Shown: piece by piece, positions 6,807 through 15,288 of the stretch
How positions within the stretch are numbered: the stretch's first letter is position 1
Layout of the letters: each line of letters opens with the position of its first letter
From: a bacterium
Lineage (GTDB): Bacteria > Zhuqueibacterota > Zhuqueibacteria > Residuimicrobiales > Residuimicrobiaceae
Reading direction: 5' to 3'
DNA length: 64,000 nucleotides
Assembly: GCA_029565685.1 (NCBI GenBank)
Contig: JAKQNR010000035.1
Coordinates: 62,001-126,000 of the forward strand
Program-made: the position numbers and the translations under genes
The notes under the pieces: generated by a model
The model's database searches: none
What the model was told of the DNA's origin: nothing
What the model saw: the letters and a program-made list of their open reading frames with translations, nothing else

Positions 6807-9302
6807 TTAATGCAGCAACACCATCTTGCAATGTTCCACCTCATGCTGCCCGGCCCGCACTTGACAGAAATAAACGCCGGATGGAGAAGAACCACCCTGG
6901 TGGTCTTTGCCATCCCAGCGGTAAGAGTACAACCCCGGCTCCAGCCTTCCGCGAAAGAGCACGGAGTGAAGAGCGCCATCCACATCGTAGATGGAGATTT
7001 CGACAAAGTCGGCGTAATCCATTTTCAGGCCGATCGTGGTCATGGGATTGAACGGATTAGGGTAATTTTGATACAACCGAAAGGGTTGCGGCAGATGCCT
7101 TTCTGCTTTTTTCACAGGGATAGAAGCGGGTTGCCACCGGATCTGGAGACGATTTTCAGCTGAAAAGGTCACGGCACAATCAGGCAGGTTGACTCTCACA
7201 GAATCCTGAAACGTTTCTAACACTGCATCGTCGATGAACAGATTTGGGGAGTTGGTAGATAAGGAGGCATCACTGATTTGCAGAACGTGAATGAACGATC
7301 GCTCCGCCGGTCCGCTGTTGCTGCGCAGTTCGTAATTTTGAGCGGTGATGTTCTCCTCCACCGCGTCGGTCGGCGTGAGCCGTTTCATCCACAACGCACC
7401 TCCGCCGCTGTTTTGCAGCCGAAGAAGCCCGGCGCCTACAGGCTGAAAAAGGCCCGCAGGGATAAGCGTCCAAGTAAGCCGGCTGTCGACGGCCGGCGTT
7501 TTGATCTGGTCGAACAGAATAAAGCGATTTGGTTTGAGATAGACGATCTTTCTCAGAAAAGAGGTCAGTTTATCTTTGCTGTAGGCGTTTCCCGCCTCTC
7601 CGACGATATAAAGATGGTCTGACCGGTCCTCGCAGACGAGGATCCCCGGACCGACATCCCAGGTGGATCCAGGCGCATAGCTGGAGACGCCGTCCCGAAT
7701 AGAGGGAAAAGCGCTCATCGTCCTTTGTTTGCTGCTTCCGATCAGCAGGGGTGAGGAATACCCTTTGATGAGCGGGCCTTTGTAGGAAAGGATCAGGGCG
7801 TTTTGGGCATAGGGGTCCATTGCGCTCCAATGATACGGCTGGCAAATAAAGAGCCCCGCGAGATCGTCCGGGCTGGTGAAACCGGATCGTATAAAAACCC
7901 GGCCCAGACTCTTGAAATGGCGCACCAGAGGGAAGCCGATCTCCTGAGGCGCTCTGGGCTGTACCCATTTATCCTCAAATAAAAGTTGATCGGTGGTGTC
8001 CCAGGAGCCTGCATCGGTTTTGGATTTGGAAAAATGGGTGCGGATCCAGGCGCCCAATTCCGCCAAGCGTTGCTGTTCCGCATCGGCGGAAAAACGGCGG
8101 CGGCTGTATGCGCGCATGGGCAAAATCCATGGAGAACGGCTGTAGCGATCGCCGGGCCCATCGATATCGTAATAGGCGGCGTCGGTCTCGCTGTCCATGG
8201 GAGAGGGCAGGATCATATGAAGTTGAAACTCGGGCATGTACTTGAGCATGCCGATGTTGAACAGGCTATTCTCCAAAGACTGCTGCGTCGCCGTATAGGT
8301 GGCGAAGAGAATGGGCGCCGTGGTCAAAGGCGTCACGTTGGTAGCGACCTCATAAGAGCCGCCGGTCCAGTAGGGAATTTGCATCTGGTTGAATCCGCCG
8401 TGCCAACCGCCGTCTTCTCCCTGTTTTTGCCAAAAAGGCAAGACCTGACCGACAAAATCCCTTTCAAACGCATCCAGATACCCCTGGGCCTTGGTTTGGA
8501 CCGCTTGGTACGCGGGATCCCCGGATCGCGAGGGTTCGTACAAAGCCAATCCCATCATCACGTAAAAGAAATTGTCCACATCGGTGGCCGTAAAAGGCTG
8601 CCCAGATCCGTCGGCGCGATTTTTCATAAAGTCGGCGTGCACGATCAACCGTTGTTGAATCTGTGTTTTATCCTGATCGCTGAGAACCGGCCTGCCGTCG
8701 CTGAACGTCTCAGAGAAGAGCCAATCGTAGGCTGTGGCCGCGAAAAGCGCCATGACATAGGGGAATTCATATTCCGGCGACATTTGGAGGATCTGCAGCA
8801 ATTTGGCGCGGGCATCAGCGAAATACTCGTCAGCGGTATGACCCAGTGTCCACTGCCCCTGGTAAACGCTGCGCCAATTCGCTTTCTGGGCTTTGCCGGC
8901 GATGATCGGCTCGAGGACACGTATGGCAAAGTCGTGATCATAGCGGTTGAACATGTTATCTGCGCCATAATCCGCATCCTCATCCGCTCCGGCCGCATAA
9001 CTGAATTCACCCTTCTGCTGATCATTGGCAGGATTTTGAAACCAGGGCCATGGCAACTCCTGTCCGTGGAGAACACGCCAGGCGAACGTGCCGACTTCGT
9101 TGCGAGTCCATTCGTCCTCGCCGCGCATCCATATGCGCGGATGATCGGAACGTACGGAGAGGGCCAGAGATCCGGGGGCAGCGGACCTTGCAGCTTGGGA
9201 GGAGAGCGGCTGGATGGCCGCCACTGTCATCATCAAAATCGTGAATCCCAACCTCGGCTTCATGATCGACGATGGGAACCGACCGGGTGATCTGCTGAAC
9301 AT
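6807..9302 (-). CDS. secreted heparinase II/III-like polysaccharide lyase with sorting domain
   Basis: This 831-residue protein has a signal peptide (internal ATG at 9263 is an alternative start closer to the hydrophobic core LGFTILMMTVAA). An alpha/alpha-toroid follows (about 45-430, with HPRIWMRGEDEW at its start), then a beta-sandwich region (about 440-720) containing SAMDPYAQNALILSYKGPLI. That stretch resembles the conserved H-x-x-x-D-x-x-S/N block of heparinase II/III-like enzymes. The C-terminal ~80 residues are a FlgD-like sorting domain (NYPNPFNPMT, WDGKDHQGG, SGVYFCQV). Such enzymes cleave uronic-acid polysaccharides by beta-elimination; catalysis is inferred, not proven. Sited at the 3' end of the polysaccharide locus, it may trim the product or release it. 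Confidence 0.7.
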   Translation of the reverse strand: MFSRSPGRFPSSIMKPRLGFTILMMTVAAIQPLSSQAARSAAPGSLALSVRSDHPRIWMRGEDEWTRNEVGTFAWRVLHGQELPWPWFQNPANDQQKGEFSYAAGADEDADYGADNMFNRYDHDFAIRVLEPIIAGKAQKANWRSVYQGQWTLGHTADEYFADARAKLLQILQMSPEYEFPYVMALFAATAYDWLFSETFSDGRPVLSDQDKTQIQQRLIVHADFMKNRADGSGQPFTATDVDNFFYVMMGLALYEPSRSGDPAYQAVQTKAQGYLDAFERDFVGQVLPFWQKQGEDGGWHGGFNQMQIPYWTGGSYEVATNVTPLTTAPILFATYTATQQSLENSLFNIGMLKYMPEFQLHMILPSPMDSETDAAYYDIDGPGDRYSRSPWILPMRAYSRRRFSADAEQQRLAELGAWIRTHFSKSKTDAGSWDTTDQLLFEDKWVQPRAPQEIGFPLVRHFKSLGRVFIRSGFTSPDDLAGLFICQPYHWSAMDPYAQNALILSYKGPLIKGYSSPLLIGSSKQRTMSAFPSIRDGVSSYAPGSTWDVGPGILVCEDRSDHLYIVGEAGNAYSKDKLTSFLRKIVYLKPNRFILFDQIKTPAVDSRLTWTLIPAGLFQPVGAGLLRLQNSGGGALWMKRLTPTDAVEENITAQNYELRSNSGPAERSFIHVLQISDASLSTNSPNLFIDDAVLETFQDSVRVNLPDCAVTFSAENRLQIRWQPASIPVKKAERHLPQPFRLYQNYPNPFNPMTTIGLKMDYADFVEISIYDVDGALHSVLFRGRLEPGLYSYRWDGKDHQGGSSPSGVYFCQVRAGQHEVEHCKMVLLH

Positions 9303-9332
9303 AGTTGCCCTTGCCTTTCAATTTTGGGGTTG

Positions 9333-9356
9333 CGAGATGCAAAAATGCAATTCTCG
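9333..9356. other. short hairpin between deacetylase and lyase genes
   Basis: A 24-base inverted repeat: an outer 5-base CGAGA/TCTCG stem, and an inner TGCA/TGCA pair around an A4 loop. It sits in the 117-base gap upstream of the secreted lyase gene. No T-tract follows on the - strand, so it is not a typical intrinsic terminator; an mRNA processing or protein-binding site is possible. It could be chance. Confidence 0.25.
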
Positions 9357-9419
9357 AGCGGCAATGGTTCATGGACCTTTTTTTCATCACTCTAACGAGC
9401 AATTCACATGCCAAACCTC

Positions 9420-10244
9420 TCAGCTATCTGGATGGGGTGCATCGATGCGATGGAGACGATGATACCAGCGATTGACCGTCGATTCACCGACCACGTGGTT
9501 CAGAAGCGTATGGGCCCGCTGCCGGAGTTTTGCGCCGATCAAAACTGTATGATCGGCCGCTAATATCCGGGCGAACCTCGCAGGCGTGGTGGAACGTAAA
9601 ACAGGTATGCGTTCCAATAAAAACGGATGGGAGCTCGCTTCCACATAGCCCAGTCTGGAGGAGAAGCCACCGATGTAGCCCGCTTCTGTGGCCAACGGTA
9701 CATAGTGCGAATGATAGCTGCCGTTGGGCAAGGAGAGAAGATCGACCGGGACGCCAAGGCGCTCCTGCAACACCTCCCTGGATTGCAGCAGTTCCTCACC
9801 CGCCTTCTCCCGGCTCAATTCAGACAGCATGACATGATGAACAAGATGGCTTTGCACTTGCATTCCGGCCTGCAGGAGCTCGTGCAATTGCCGCCAGGTC
9901 ATCATCGCCTCAGCGCCTATTTCGTTTACGGTCACGAAAAAACAGGCCTTCATTTCAAACTGGGCCAGGATGGGCAACGCCTGTTCGCAGTTGCCGGCAT
10001 AGCCGTCATCAAAGGTGATAAGAACCGGACGGGAGGGCAAACAGGCAAACTGACCAGTTTTCACAGCCTGTACCAAGTCACCGGCGCACAGGGAATGATA
10101 GCCGTTCTCCTGGAGATAGCGCATCTGCTCCTTAAAAGTCCCGGACGCCAGGATATAGTCAGCGTGCGTTCGATGACGGAGATCATCCAGGCGCTCTTTC
10201 TCCGCGACCTCATGATACATCAACACCGGGATCCTGACCATCAT
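9420..10244 (-). CDS. polysaccharide deacetylase (NodB/CE4 family)
   Basis: The 274-residue cytoplasmic or surface enzyme has the CE4 signature: PVLMYHEV near the N-terminus, the TFDDGY metal/base motif (about residue 77), the metal-binding histidines in QSHLVHHVMLS (normally S/T-H-x-x-x-H), and SLPNGSY later. It would remove N- or O-acetyl groups from a sugar chain. There is no clear signal peptide. The start overlaps the stop of the upstream GT4 gene by four bases (ATGA), indicating translational coupling. The C-terminal tail (RQRAHTLLNHVVGES) is outside the catalytic domain. Confidence 0.88.
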   Translation of the reverse strand: MMVRIPVLMYHEVAEKERLDDLRHRTHADYILASGTFKEQMRYLQENGYHSLCAGDLVQAVKTGQFACLPSRPVLITFDDGYAGNCEQALPILAQFEMKACFFVTVNEIGAEAMMTWRQLHELLQAGMQVQSHLVHHVMLSELSREKAGEELLQSREVLQERLGVPVDLLSLPNGSYHSHYVPLATEAGYIGGFSSRLGYVEASSHPFLLERIPVLRSTTPARFARILAADHTVLIGAKLRQRAHTLLNHVVGESTVNRWYHRLHRIDAPHPDS

Positions 10245-11395
10245 TTCCCTCCTTTCCGCTGCCTGAGCAGCGCGGCATACTGCGCTTCATAGAGCCGACA
10301 CATGGAGGTGCGGGAATAAACGGTTTCGACGCGCAACCGGCCGCGCTGGGCCAGAGTGTCGCGCAGGTTTCGATCATGGACCAGCTCCAGCAAAGCCGCA
10401 GCCAGTGCCGGACTATCACCCGGCGACACGAGAACCCCAGCCTGGCCGTGATCGAGAATGCCCGGAACGCCCCCGACTGTGGTTGCCAGCACCGGCACCG
10501 CAGCGGCCATCGCTTCCAACAGAGCCATGGGGATGCCCTCTGAGAGCGAGGGAAGCACAAAGAGATCCAACTGACGTAAAAACGCAGGCACACCAGAGCG
10601 ATGACCGAGAAAGTGCACATGATCTTGCAGGCCCAGCCTATGGCAGGCCTGCTGCAACGGCTCCTTTTCTATGCCGTCACCCATCAGCAGCAACGAAGCC
10701 GGAGTTACGCAACGGCGGGCGACATCGGCAAAGGCCTCCAGCAGAAAGATGTGTCCCTTTTCTCTGGTAAGTCGAGCGACGCAGCCGATGAGTAGATGGC
10801 CGGATGGTATATCGAGTTCTTGTCGAATATCCTCTGTATCCACTGCGGCACAGGCTGAAGGTATGGCCACTCCATTGGCGATCACCGGAATGTCCCGTTT
10901 GCGCAACGGACCGACACGGCACTCCCGCCGAACTTGATCAGAAACAGCGACCACCCGGTCGAATCGCAACAGGATCAGCTTATCGATCAGGGCGTAGAGC
11001 GCAGCGCGACGATTATTATCCGTCTCCAGCCACGGATGGCAGGAGCTGATCAACGGCACCTGCCTCGGACGGCCGGCCATCCACGCTACGACATCCGCCT
11101 TGTAGCCATGTGAATGGATCACATCCGGCTGTTCTTTTTTTATAAACTCAGACACCTGCCGAATGGTGCGGCGATCAAAGGGCGAAGCCGTGGCAAACAG
11201 CCGGCAGGTTAGGCCCTCCTGTTCGACCATATTTCGGAAGGTGGAATCTCTCTGCTGGGCATGCTGAATGATCCCCACCGTCACCCTGTGGCCCATGGCC
11301 TGCAGTCCGACGGACAATTCAACTACGACCTTTTCAACCCCGTAAAAACCGGCATGGCTGCGCAGTTGCAATATTTTGAGAGAAGATGGATCCAT
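10241..11395 (-). CDS. GT4 family glycosyltransferase
   Basis: A GT-B enzyme of 384 residues. The N-terminal domain begins LQLRSHAGFYGVEKVVVELS and contains DVIHSHGYKADVVAW. The C-terminal nucleotide-sugar domain has VARLTREKGHIFLLEAF and the retaining-GT4 motif LSEGIPMALLEAMA (E-x7-E), followed by GGVPGILDHGQAGVLV. It should transfer a sugar from a nucleotide donor to the lipid-linked repeat unit on the cytoplasmic membrane face. I chose ATG 11393-11395 after AAGGG; a TTG two codons earlier is possible. It is followed by a deacetylase with a 4-base overlap. Confidence 0.9.
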   Translation of the reverse strand: MDPSSLKILQLRSHAGFYGVEKVVVELSVGLQAMGHRVTVGIIQHAQQRDSTFRNMVEQEGLTCRLFATASPFDRRTIRQVSEFIKKEQPDVIHSHGYKADVVAWMAGRPRQVPLISSCHPWLETDNNRRAALYALIDKLILLRFDRVVAVSDQVRRECRVGPLRKRDIPVIANGVAIPSACAAVDTEDIRQELDIPSGHLLIGCVARLTREKGHIFLLEAFADVARRCVTPASLLLMGDGIEKEPLQQACHRLGLQDHVHFLGHRSGVPAFLRQLDLFVLPSLSEGIPMALLEAMAAAVPVLATTVGGVPGILDHGQAGVLVSPGDSPALAAALLELVHDRNLRDTLAQRGRLRVETVYSRTSMCRLYEAQYAALLRQRKGGK

Positions 11396-11464
11396 GGACA
11401 AACGCCCTTGCCAAACAAACCCCTGAGTGAGTTGATTTACACCCTGCAGCGTCCAGCCGGCAGG

Positions 11465-12487
11465 TCAGCGCAGGCGTTTCAGCTGCGCGGCGACGCTTCT
11501 GGGCATAAATTTGATCATCCCGTAAAGAAAACCGAGACCATAGCTCAGATGCAGTATTAGAAAAATGATCGGCAGCACAGCCGTGAAGCGGAATCCTTTT
11601 TTTCTGCCGACACGCACGGCAAAGGCCGCAGACGCAGCGAGATAAGCCCCGACAATGCAGGCGGCGGCTATGCGCGCTGGTCGCCACACAGGGGCCAGCG
11701 CCAAAGAACCGAACAGGCTGAGGACAAAGACCGGCGGCACAAACTGACGAAGTTGCATCATGGTTAGATGCTTTTGCAGAACCCGGATCTTCCACAGGCC
11801 GTATTGAAAATATTGCCGCCAGAGCAGACCCAGCCGAGTGCGAGAATAATAGGTGGAGCGAATGCGCGGCGTTAAAAAGATTTTACCGCCGTGTTTACGC
11901 AGGCGATAGTTGAATTCGTCGTCCTGGCAGCGGACCAGTTCTTCATCGAACACTCCGATTTGGTCAAACACCTCGCGGCGGTAAGCGCCGAACGCCACGC
12001 TGTCGACAAAGCCTTCCGGATCGCCGGGCCCCCGGGTTCTGAAATAGGAATTGCCGACGCCGAAGGGGGAGGCCATCGCCAGGGCGATGGCTTCGCCGAT
12101 AAAAGTGGTATTGACCGAGGCGATGACGCCCCCTACACAGGCGGCGTCGGGCTGGCTCTGCAGATAGGCGATACAGAGTGAGAAATAATTTCGTTCGAGC
12201 ACGACGTGCCCATCGACGCGTAAAATGACATCGCCCCGACTGTTCGCCAGTCCCAAGTTCAGAGCGTGCGGAACGATGCGATGGGGATTGTCCAGCAGTC
12301 GCGCTTGCGGCAGAGTGCGCATTTCCTCCTCAACGATTTGCCGCGTTCGATCGTTCGACATACCATCCACAATCAGCACTTCATAGCGGTCTGAGGGATA
12401 ATCCTGTTCGCGGATGGATTCCAGCGCTTTGCCGATATAGGCCTCTTCATTGCGAATCGGCATGATGACCGTAATAAAAGGGGGCAC
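11465..12487 (-). CDS. GT2 family glycosyltransferase with C-terminal membrane segments
   Basis: The most likely start is GTG 12485-12487, preceded at the right distance by GGAGG, giving 340 residues that begin VPPFITVIMPIRNEEAYI. The GT-A domain carries VLIVDGMSNDRT (first Asp of the nucleotide site), NLGLANSRGDVILRVDGHVV (DxD-like site) and CQDDEFNYRLRKHG (catalytic base region, ED-like). At least two hydrophobic segments in the last ~100 residues anchor it to the membrane. An in-frame extension to 12877 would lie on top of the polymerase gene and is rejected. The stop codon of the upstream gene lies 15 bases before the GTG. Confidence 0.88.
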   Translation of the reverse strand: MPPFITVIMPIRNEEAYIGKALESIREQDYPSDRYEVLIVDGMSNDRTRQIVEEEMRTLPQARLLDNPHRIVPHALNLGLANSRGDVILRVDGHVVLERNYFSLCIAYLQSQPDAACVGGVIASVNTTFIGEAIALAMASPFGVGNSYFRTRGPGDPEGFVDSVAFGAYRREVFDQIGVFDEELVRCQDDEFNYRLRKHGGKIFLTPRIRSTYYSRTRLGLLWRQYFQYGLWKIRVLQKHLTMMQLRQFVPPVFVLSLFGSLALAPVWRPARIAAACIVGAYLAASAAFAVRVGRKKGFRFTAVLPIIFLILHLSYGLGFLYGMIKFMPRSVAAQLKRLR

Positions 12488-12501
12488 AGATCCTCCGCTG
12501 A

Positions 12502-13887
12502 TCAATAGGGCTGCTGAACCGGTTTGTCCGCCGCCTCCGCTCCGATCCCATCGATCGAATTGTGGTTCGGGGCTTCGGCGATCTTTATCATGCGCAGAAC
12601 GATGGCGAGATAGATCCAGAAATAGGAGGCCACCGTATAAAAATGCCAATAACTGCCGTTGATGTTGCCGGCCAGCAGGCCCATGACGCTCGCCGTAAAA
12701 CCAAGGCCCAACCCTTTGGCCAGAGGGTCCTCGGCCGCCTTGTAGAGCCTCCACCCCAGCCACATCCCGGAGAAAAAGATCCACAGCACCAGGATGAGCC
12801 CGATAAATCCCTGTTCCACCGTGGTCTGAATAAAGCTGTTGTGAAAGCTTCCCCAATAGCGATCGCCGTACTGCCATCCGGCCCTGACTTCGATAAAGGG
12901 GGTGATGGAGAACCCCCAGCCCAGCACCGGGCTCTCACTGATCATCTCTTTAGCCTGTTCCCACATGCCGAGTCGCTCCTGGGCGGTTTTATCGAACCCG
13001 GTCTCGGTCCGGGTCATCTCGATGCGCTCGATGACCGCTTGGGGCAACAGGGCCTGATAGAATATAACCAAAACAGCAAGAATGATTAAAAGTTTTCGCT
13101 CTTTGATAAGCCCGAGAAAAAATACACTGGCCACGGCCCCCAAATAACCGCCGCGGGAGAACAGAAACATGATGCAGTAATAGCTGAGCCCGGCGGTAAA
13201 GAGAAACACCGCTTTTCGCACCTTGTTGGTATCATACAGGAAAAGAGCGACAAAAATAATCGCGTTCTGCGCCAGAAAGACCGCCAGAGAATTGCCGCTC
13301 AGAGCGATACTGCCGCCGATGAACTTTTCTTTCAATGCGTCGCTGTAATGCTCGACCTCGTGCTGATTCAAAACCGTATAAAAATTTCTGTCCAACATCA
13401 GCATCGCCAGCGTCGTCATCAGAAACAACAGCTGCAGCTGTCGCGCGCTTTTGAGGTTGTTGATCACAATGAGAAAAAACAGAGCCGGCATCCAATAATT
13501 CTTCCAAGCGACCAACAGAGGATTGCCGAGGCTGGTCGGCATCCCGTAACCGAGATAAGTGGAACCGCGGAAAAGCGTTACAATGGTCCAGAAAAGCAAA
13601 AGCGCCATGGGGAGATAAAGAGAAGTCGATTCAAAGAAAGGCTCCTCCGGTTCCCGTTTTCGGATCATCCATTTGATGACCATGGCAAGGAGCAGAAGAT
13701 CATTGATATCAGACCCAAACGGATACTGGTTCACATAATCGAGTACATTCTGCAGAGGGAAGAAAAAGGCGAGGAAATAGGCGCCGATTTCCAGGCGATA
13801 GGTCAAGGTAAGAATAATTGCAGCAAGCGCCGACACATAAAGCACCGGCGTCAACAGACTGGTCAAACCCAGACCAAATTCAAACAT
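12502..13887 (-). CDS. O-antigen ligase/polymerase-like membrane protein (Wzy/WaaL type)
   Basis: The start at ATG 13885-13887 has AGGAG 7 bases upstream; the protein is 461 residues with about 10-12 hydrophobic segments. A large soluble loop around residues 290-350 contains RLGMWEQAKEMISESPVLGWGF and later HNSFIQTTVEQGFIGL, the pattern of the Wzy_C domain in O-antigen ligases and polymerases. It would polymerise or transfer the lipid-linked oligosaccharide on the periplasmic side. Between GT2 and GT4 genes and near a flippase, a Wzy role is more likely, but WaaL-type transfer cannot be excluded from sequence alone. Confidence 0.85.
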   Translation of the reverse strand: MFEFGLGLTSLLTPVLYVSALAAIILTLTYRLEIGAYFLAFFFPLQNVLDYVNQYPFGSDINDLLLLAMVIKWMIRKREPEEPFFESTSLYLPMALLLFWTIVTLFRGSTYLGYGMPTSLGNPLLVAWKNYWMPALFFLIVINNLKSARQLQLLFLMTTLAMLMLDRNFYTVLNQHEVEHYSDALKEKFIGGSIALSGNSLAVFLAQNAIIFVALFLYDTNKVRKAVFLFTAGLSYYCIMFLFSRGGYLGAVASVFFLGLIKERKLLIILAVLVIFYQALLPQAVIERIEMTRTETGFDKTAQERLGMWEQAKEMISESPVLGWGFSITPFIEVRAGWQYGDRYWGSFHNSFIQTTVEQGFIGLILVLWIFFSGMWLGWRLYKAAEDPLAKGLGLGFTASVMGLLAGNINGSYWHFYTVASYFWIYLAIVLRMIKIAEAPNHNSIDGIGAEAADKPVQQPY

Positions 13888-13950
13888 GCCCACTCCTAAT
13901 GCGCTTGACAAACAACCAGCCGCATGGCAGACTGCTGAGACGTTATCGTC

Positions 13951-15126
13951 TCAGCGGTGCGGTCGAATATGGCTTACATAGAGCGCTTCCATGGACTTAA
14001 CCATCCGGTTCTCGTTGAACCGCTCCTGGACGCGCCGGCGGGCGGCGGCTCCCATGGCCGTGGCCAGAGACGGCGAGTGATACAACCGCTGCACCGCGGC
14101 GGCAATCGCGTCGTCATCTGCAGGCGCAACCAAAAAACCGGTCTCTTCAGCGATCACCGCCTCCCCGTTTCCTCCTACCGCTGTCGCAATGACCGGAACC
14201 CCGGCCGCCATGGCCTCCAGGATCGCGTTGGAAAAACCTTCACTGAGCGACGGCAGAATAAACACATCGAGAGAAGACAATAGGTCGCCTACATCGGTAC
14301 GGACGCCGAGAAAATGGATGCGTCCCTCTTGTCCCTCGGCACGCACCATAGCGGCCAGGCTGTTATAATACCCTTCGGCGCTTTCCATGCGTTTTTCGAT
14401 CCCGCCGATCAACAGCAGATGAATGTCCAACCCCTTGCCGATAAGATGAAGAATGGCTCGAATCAGATACTCAAACCCTTTGATAGGTTGGATATTGGCG
14501 ACACAACCCACGACAAACGTATCGGCCGGGAGCCCCAGCCGGGAACGGAGCTCTGTTTTCTTCCGCACGTCCGCTGGATCGGGGATTTCCACGCCGTTAT
14601 AGATCATGGCGATTTTTTTCTGAGGGATTTTCTCCCGCTTTTCAATAAGCGCACGCAAAGCGCACGAGTTGGTCAGCACCAGATCGATCCATTTCCCGGT
14701 GCAACGCCGCAAAAGCCGGTGAAGCCAGGTCGTTTCATTAAATCCCATATCCCGCCGGCTGGAAATAACAAACGGATCGTTCCACAGCCGCTTGCACAGC
14801 GCGCCCATGATATCGGAACCGAAATGAATGGTCTGCACAATCCGGATATCTCTTTCTCTGATCAAGTTGCGCAGATGAAAAGCCCATCTAAACGCGGAAA
14901 GGCTGAAAATGCTGTGCAGACAGAGCGGTAAAACCTCTATCTCCTTTTCACGCAGCATTTGTATCATAATGCTCTCGGGCGGCTGCAAAGGACAGACCAA
15001 TGGCTGGAAAATGTCGGCATCCAATCCCGCCAGCAGCCGGTAGAGATTGAGTTCCGTGCCTCCTCTCTGATCCAGAGTATCGATCAAGTATAGAATGCCT
15101 ATTCTTTTCTCTGGCATATTTCGCAT
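13951..15126 (-). CDS. GT4 family glycosyltransferase (paralogue of the one at 22.5-23.7 kb)
   Basis: This GT-B enzyme opens with GILYLIDTLDQRGGTELNL, where the Gly-Gly-Thr-Glu loop is typical for GT4. It has IVQTIHFGSDIMGALC, a linker with YNGVEIPD, VANIQPIKGFEYL for the donor domain, and LSEGFSNAILEAMAAG (E-x7-E). I start at ATG 15126; ATG 15117 three codons later is equally possible and the upstream in-frame extension looks non-coding. It shares motifs along its whole length with the GT4 at 22544-23722, including FNE after RRDMG and the FILPSLSEGFSNA block, so the two are duplicates acting probably on related acceptors. Confidence 0.9.
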   Translation of the reverse strand: MRNMPEKRIGILYLIDTLDQRGGTELNLYRLLAGLDADIFQPLVCPLQPPESIMIQMLREKEIEVLPLCLHSIFSLSAFRWAFHLRNLIRERDIRIVQTIHFGSDIMGALCKRLWNDPFVISSRRDMGFNETTWLHRLLRRCTGKWIDLVLTNSCALRALIEKREKIPQKKIAMIYNGVEIPDPADVRKKTELRSRLGLPADTFVVGCVANIQPIKGFEYLIRAILHLIGKGLDIHLLLIGGIEKRMESAEGYYNSLAAMVRAEGQEGRIHFLGVRTDVGDLLSSLDVFILPSLSEGFSNAILEAMAAGVPVIATAVGGNGEAVIAEETGFLVAPADDDAIAAAVQRLYHSPSLATAMGAAARRRVQERFNENRMVKSMEALYVSHIRPHR

Positions 15127-15288
15127 ACATCCAGTTACTGAAAAGATTCCTTTATATGCCCGTACCCCACGATTGATGTTTGGGGACACGCAAGCGTCCA
15201 AATGCCGGACGAATCACTTTCGGTTCACAGCCCTGTCCGCGCTGCCGGACGGAGGACTTTTCCGAGCCGCGTTCCCGCGGTGCAACCG

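Noticed and set aside
7986..9290. 434-codon + strand open frame
   Set aside because: It mirrors the lyase gene, whose domains are clear on the - strand; the frame is kept open by high GC.
12488..12877. In-frame N-terminal extension of the GT2 gene
   Set aside because: Lies inside the polymerase gene in another frame; the GTG at 12487 has an excellent RBS directly before the GT-A domain.
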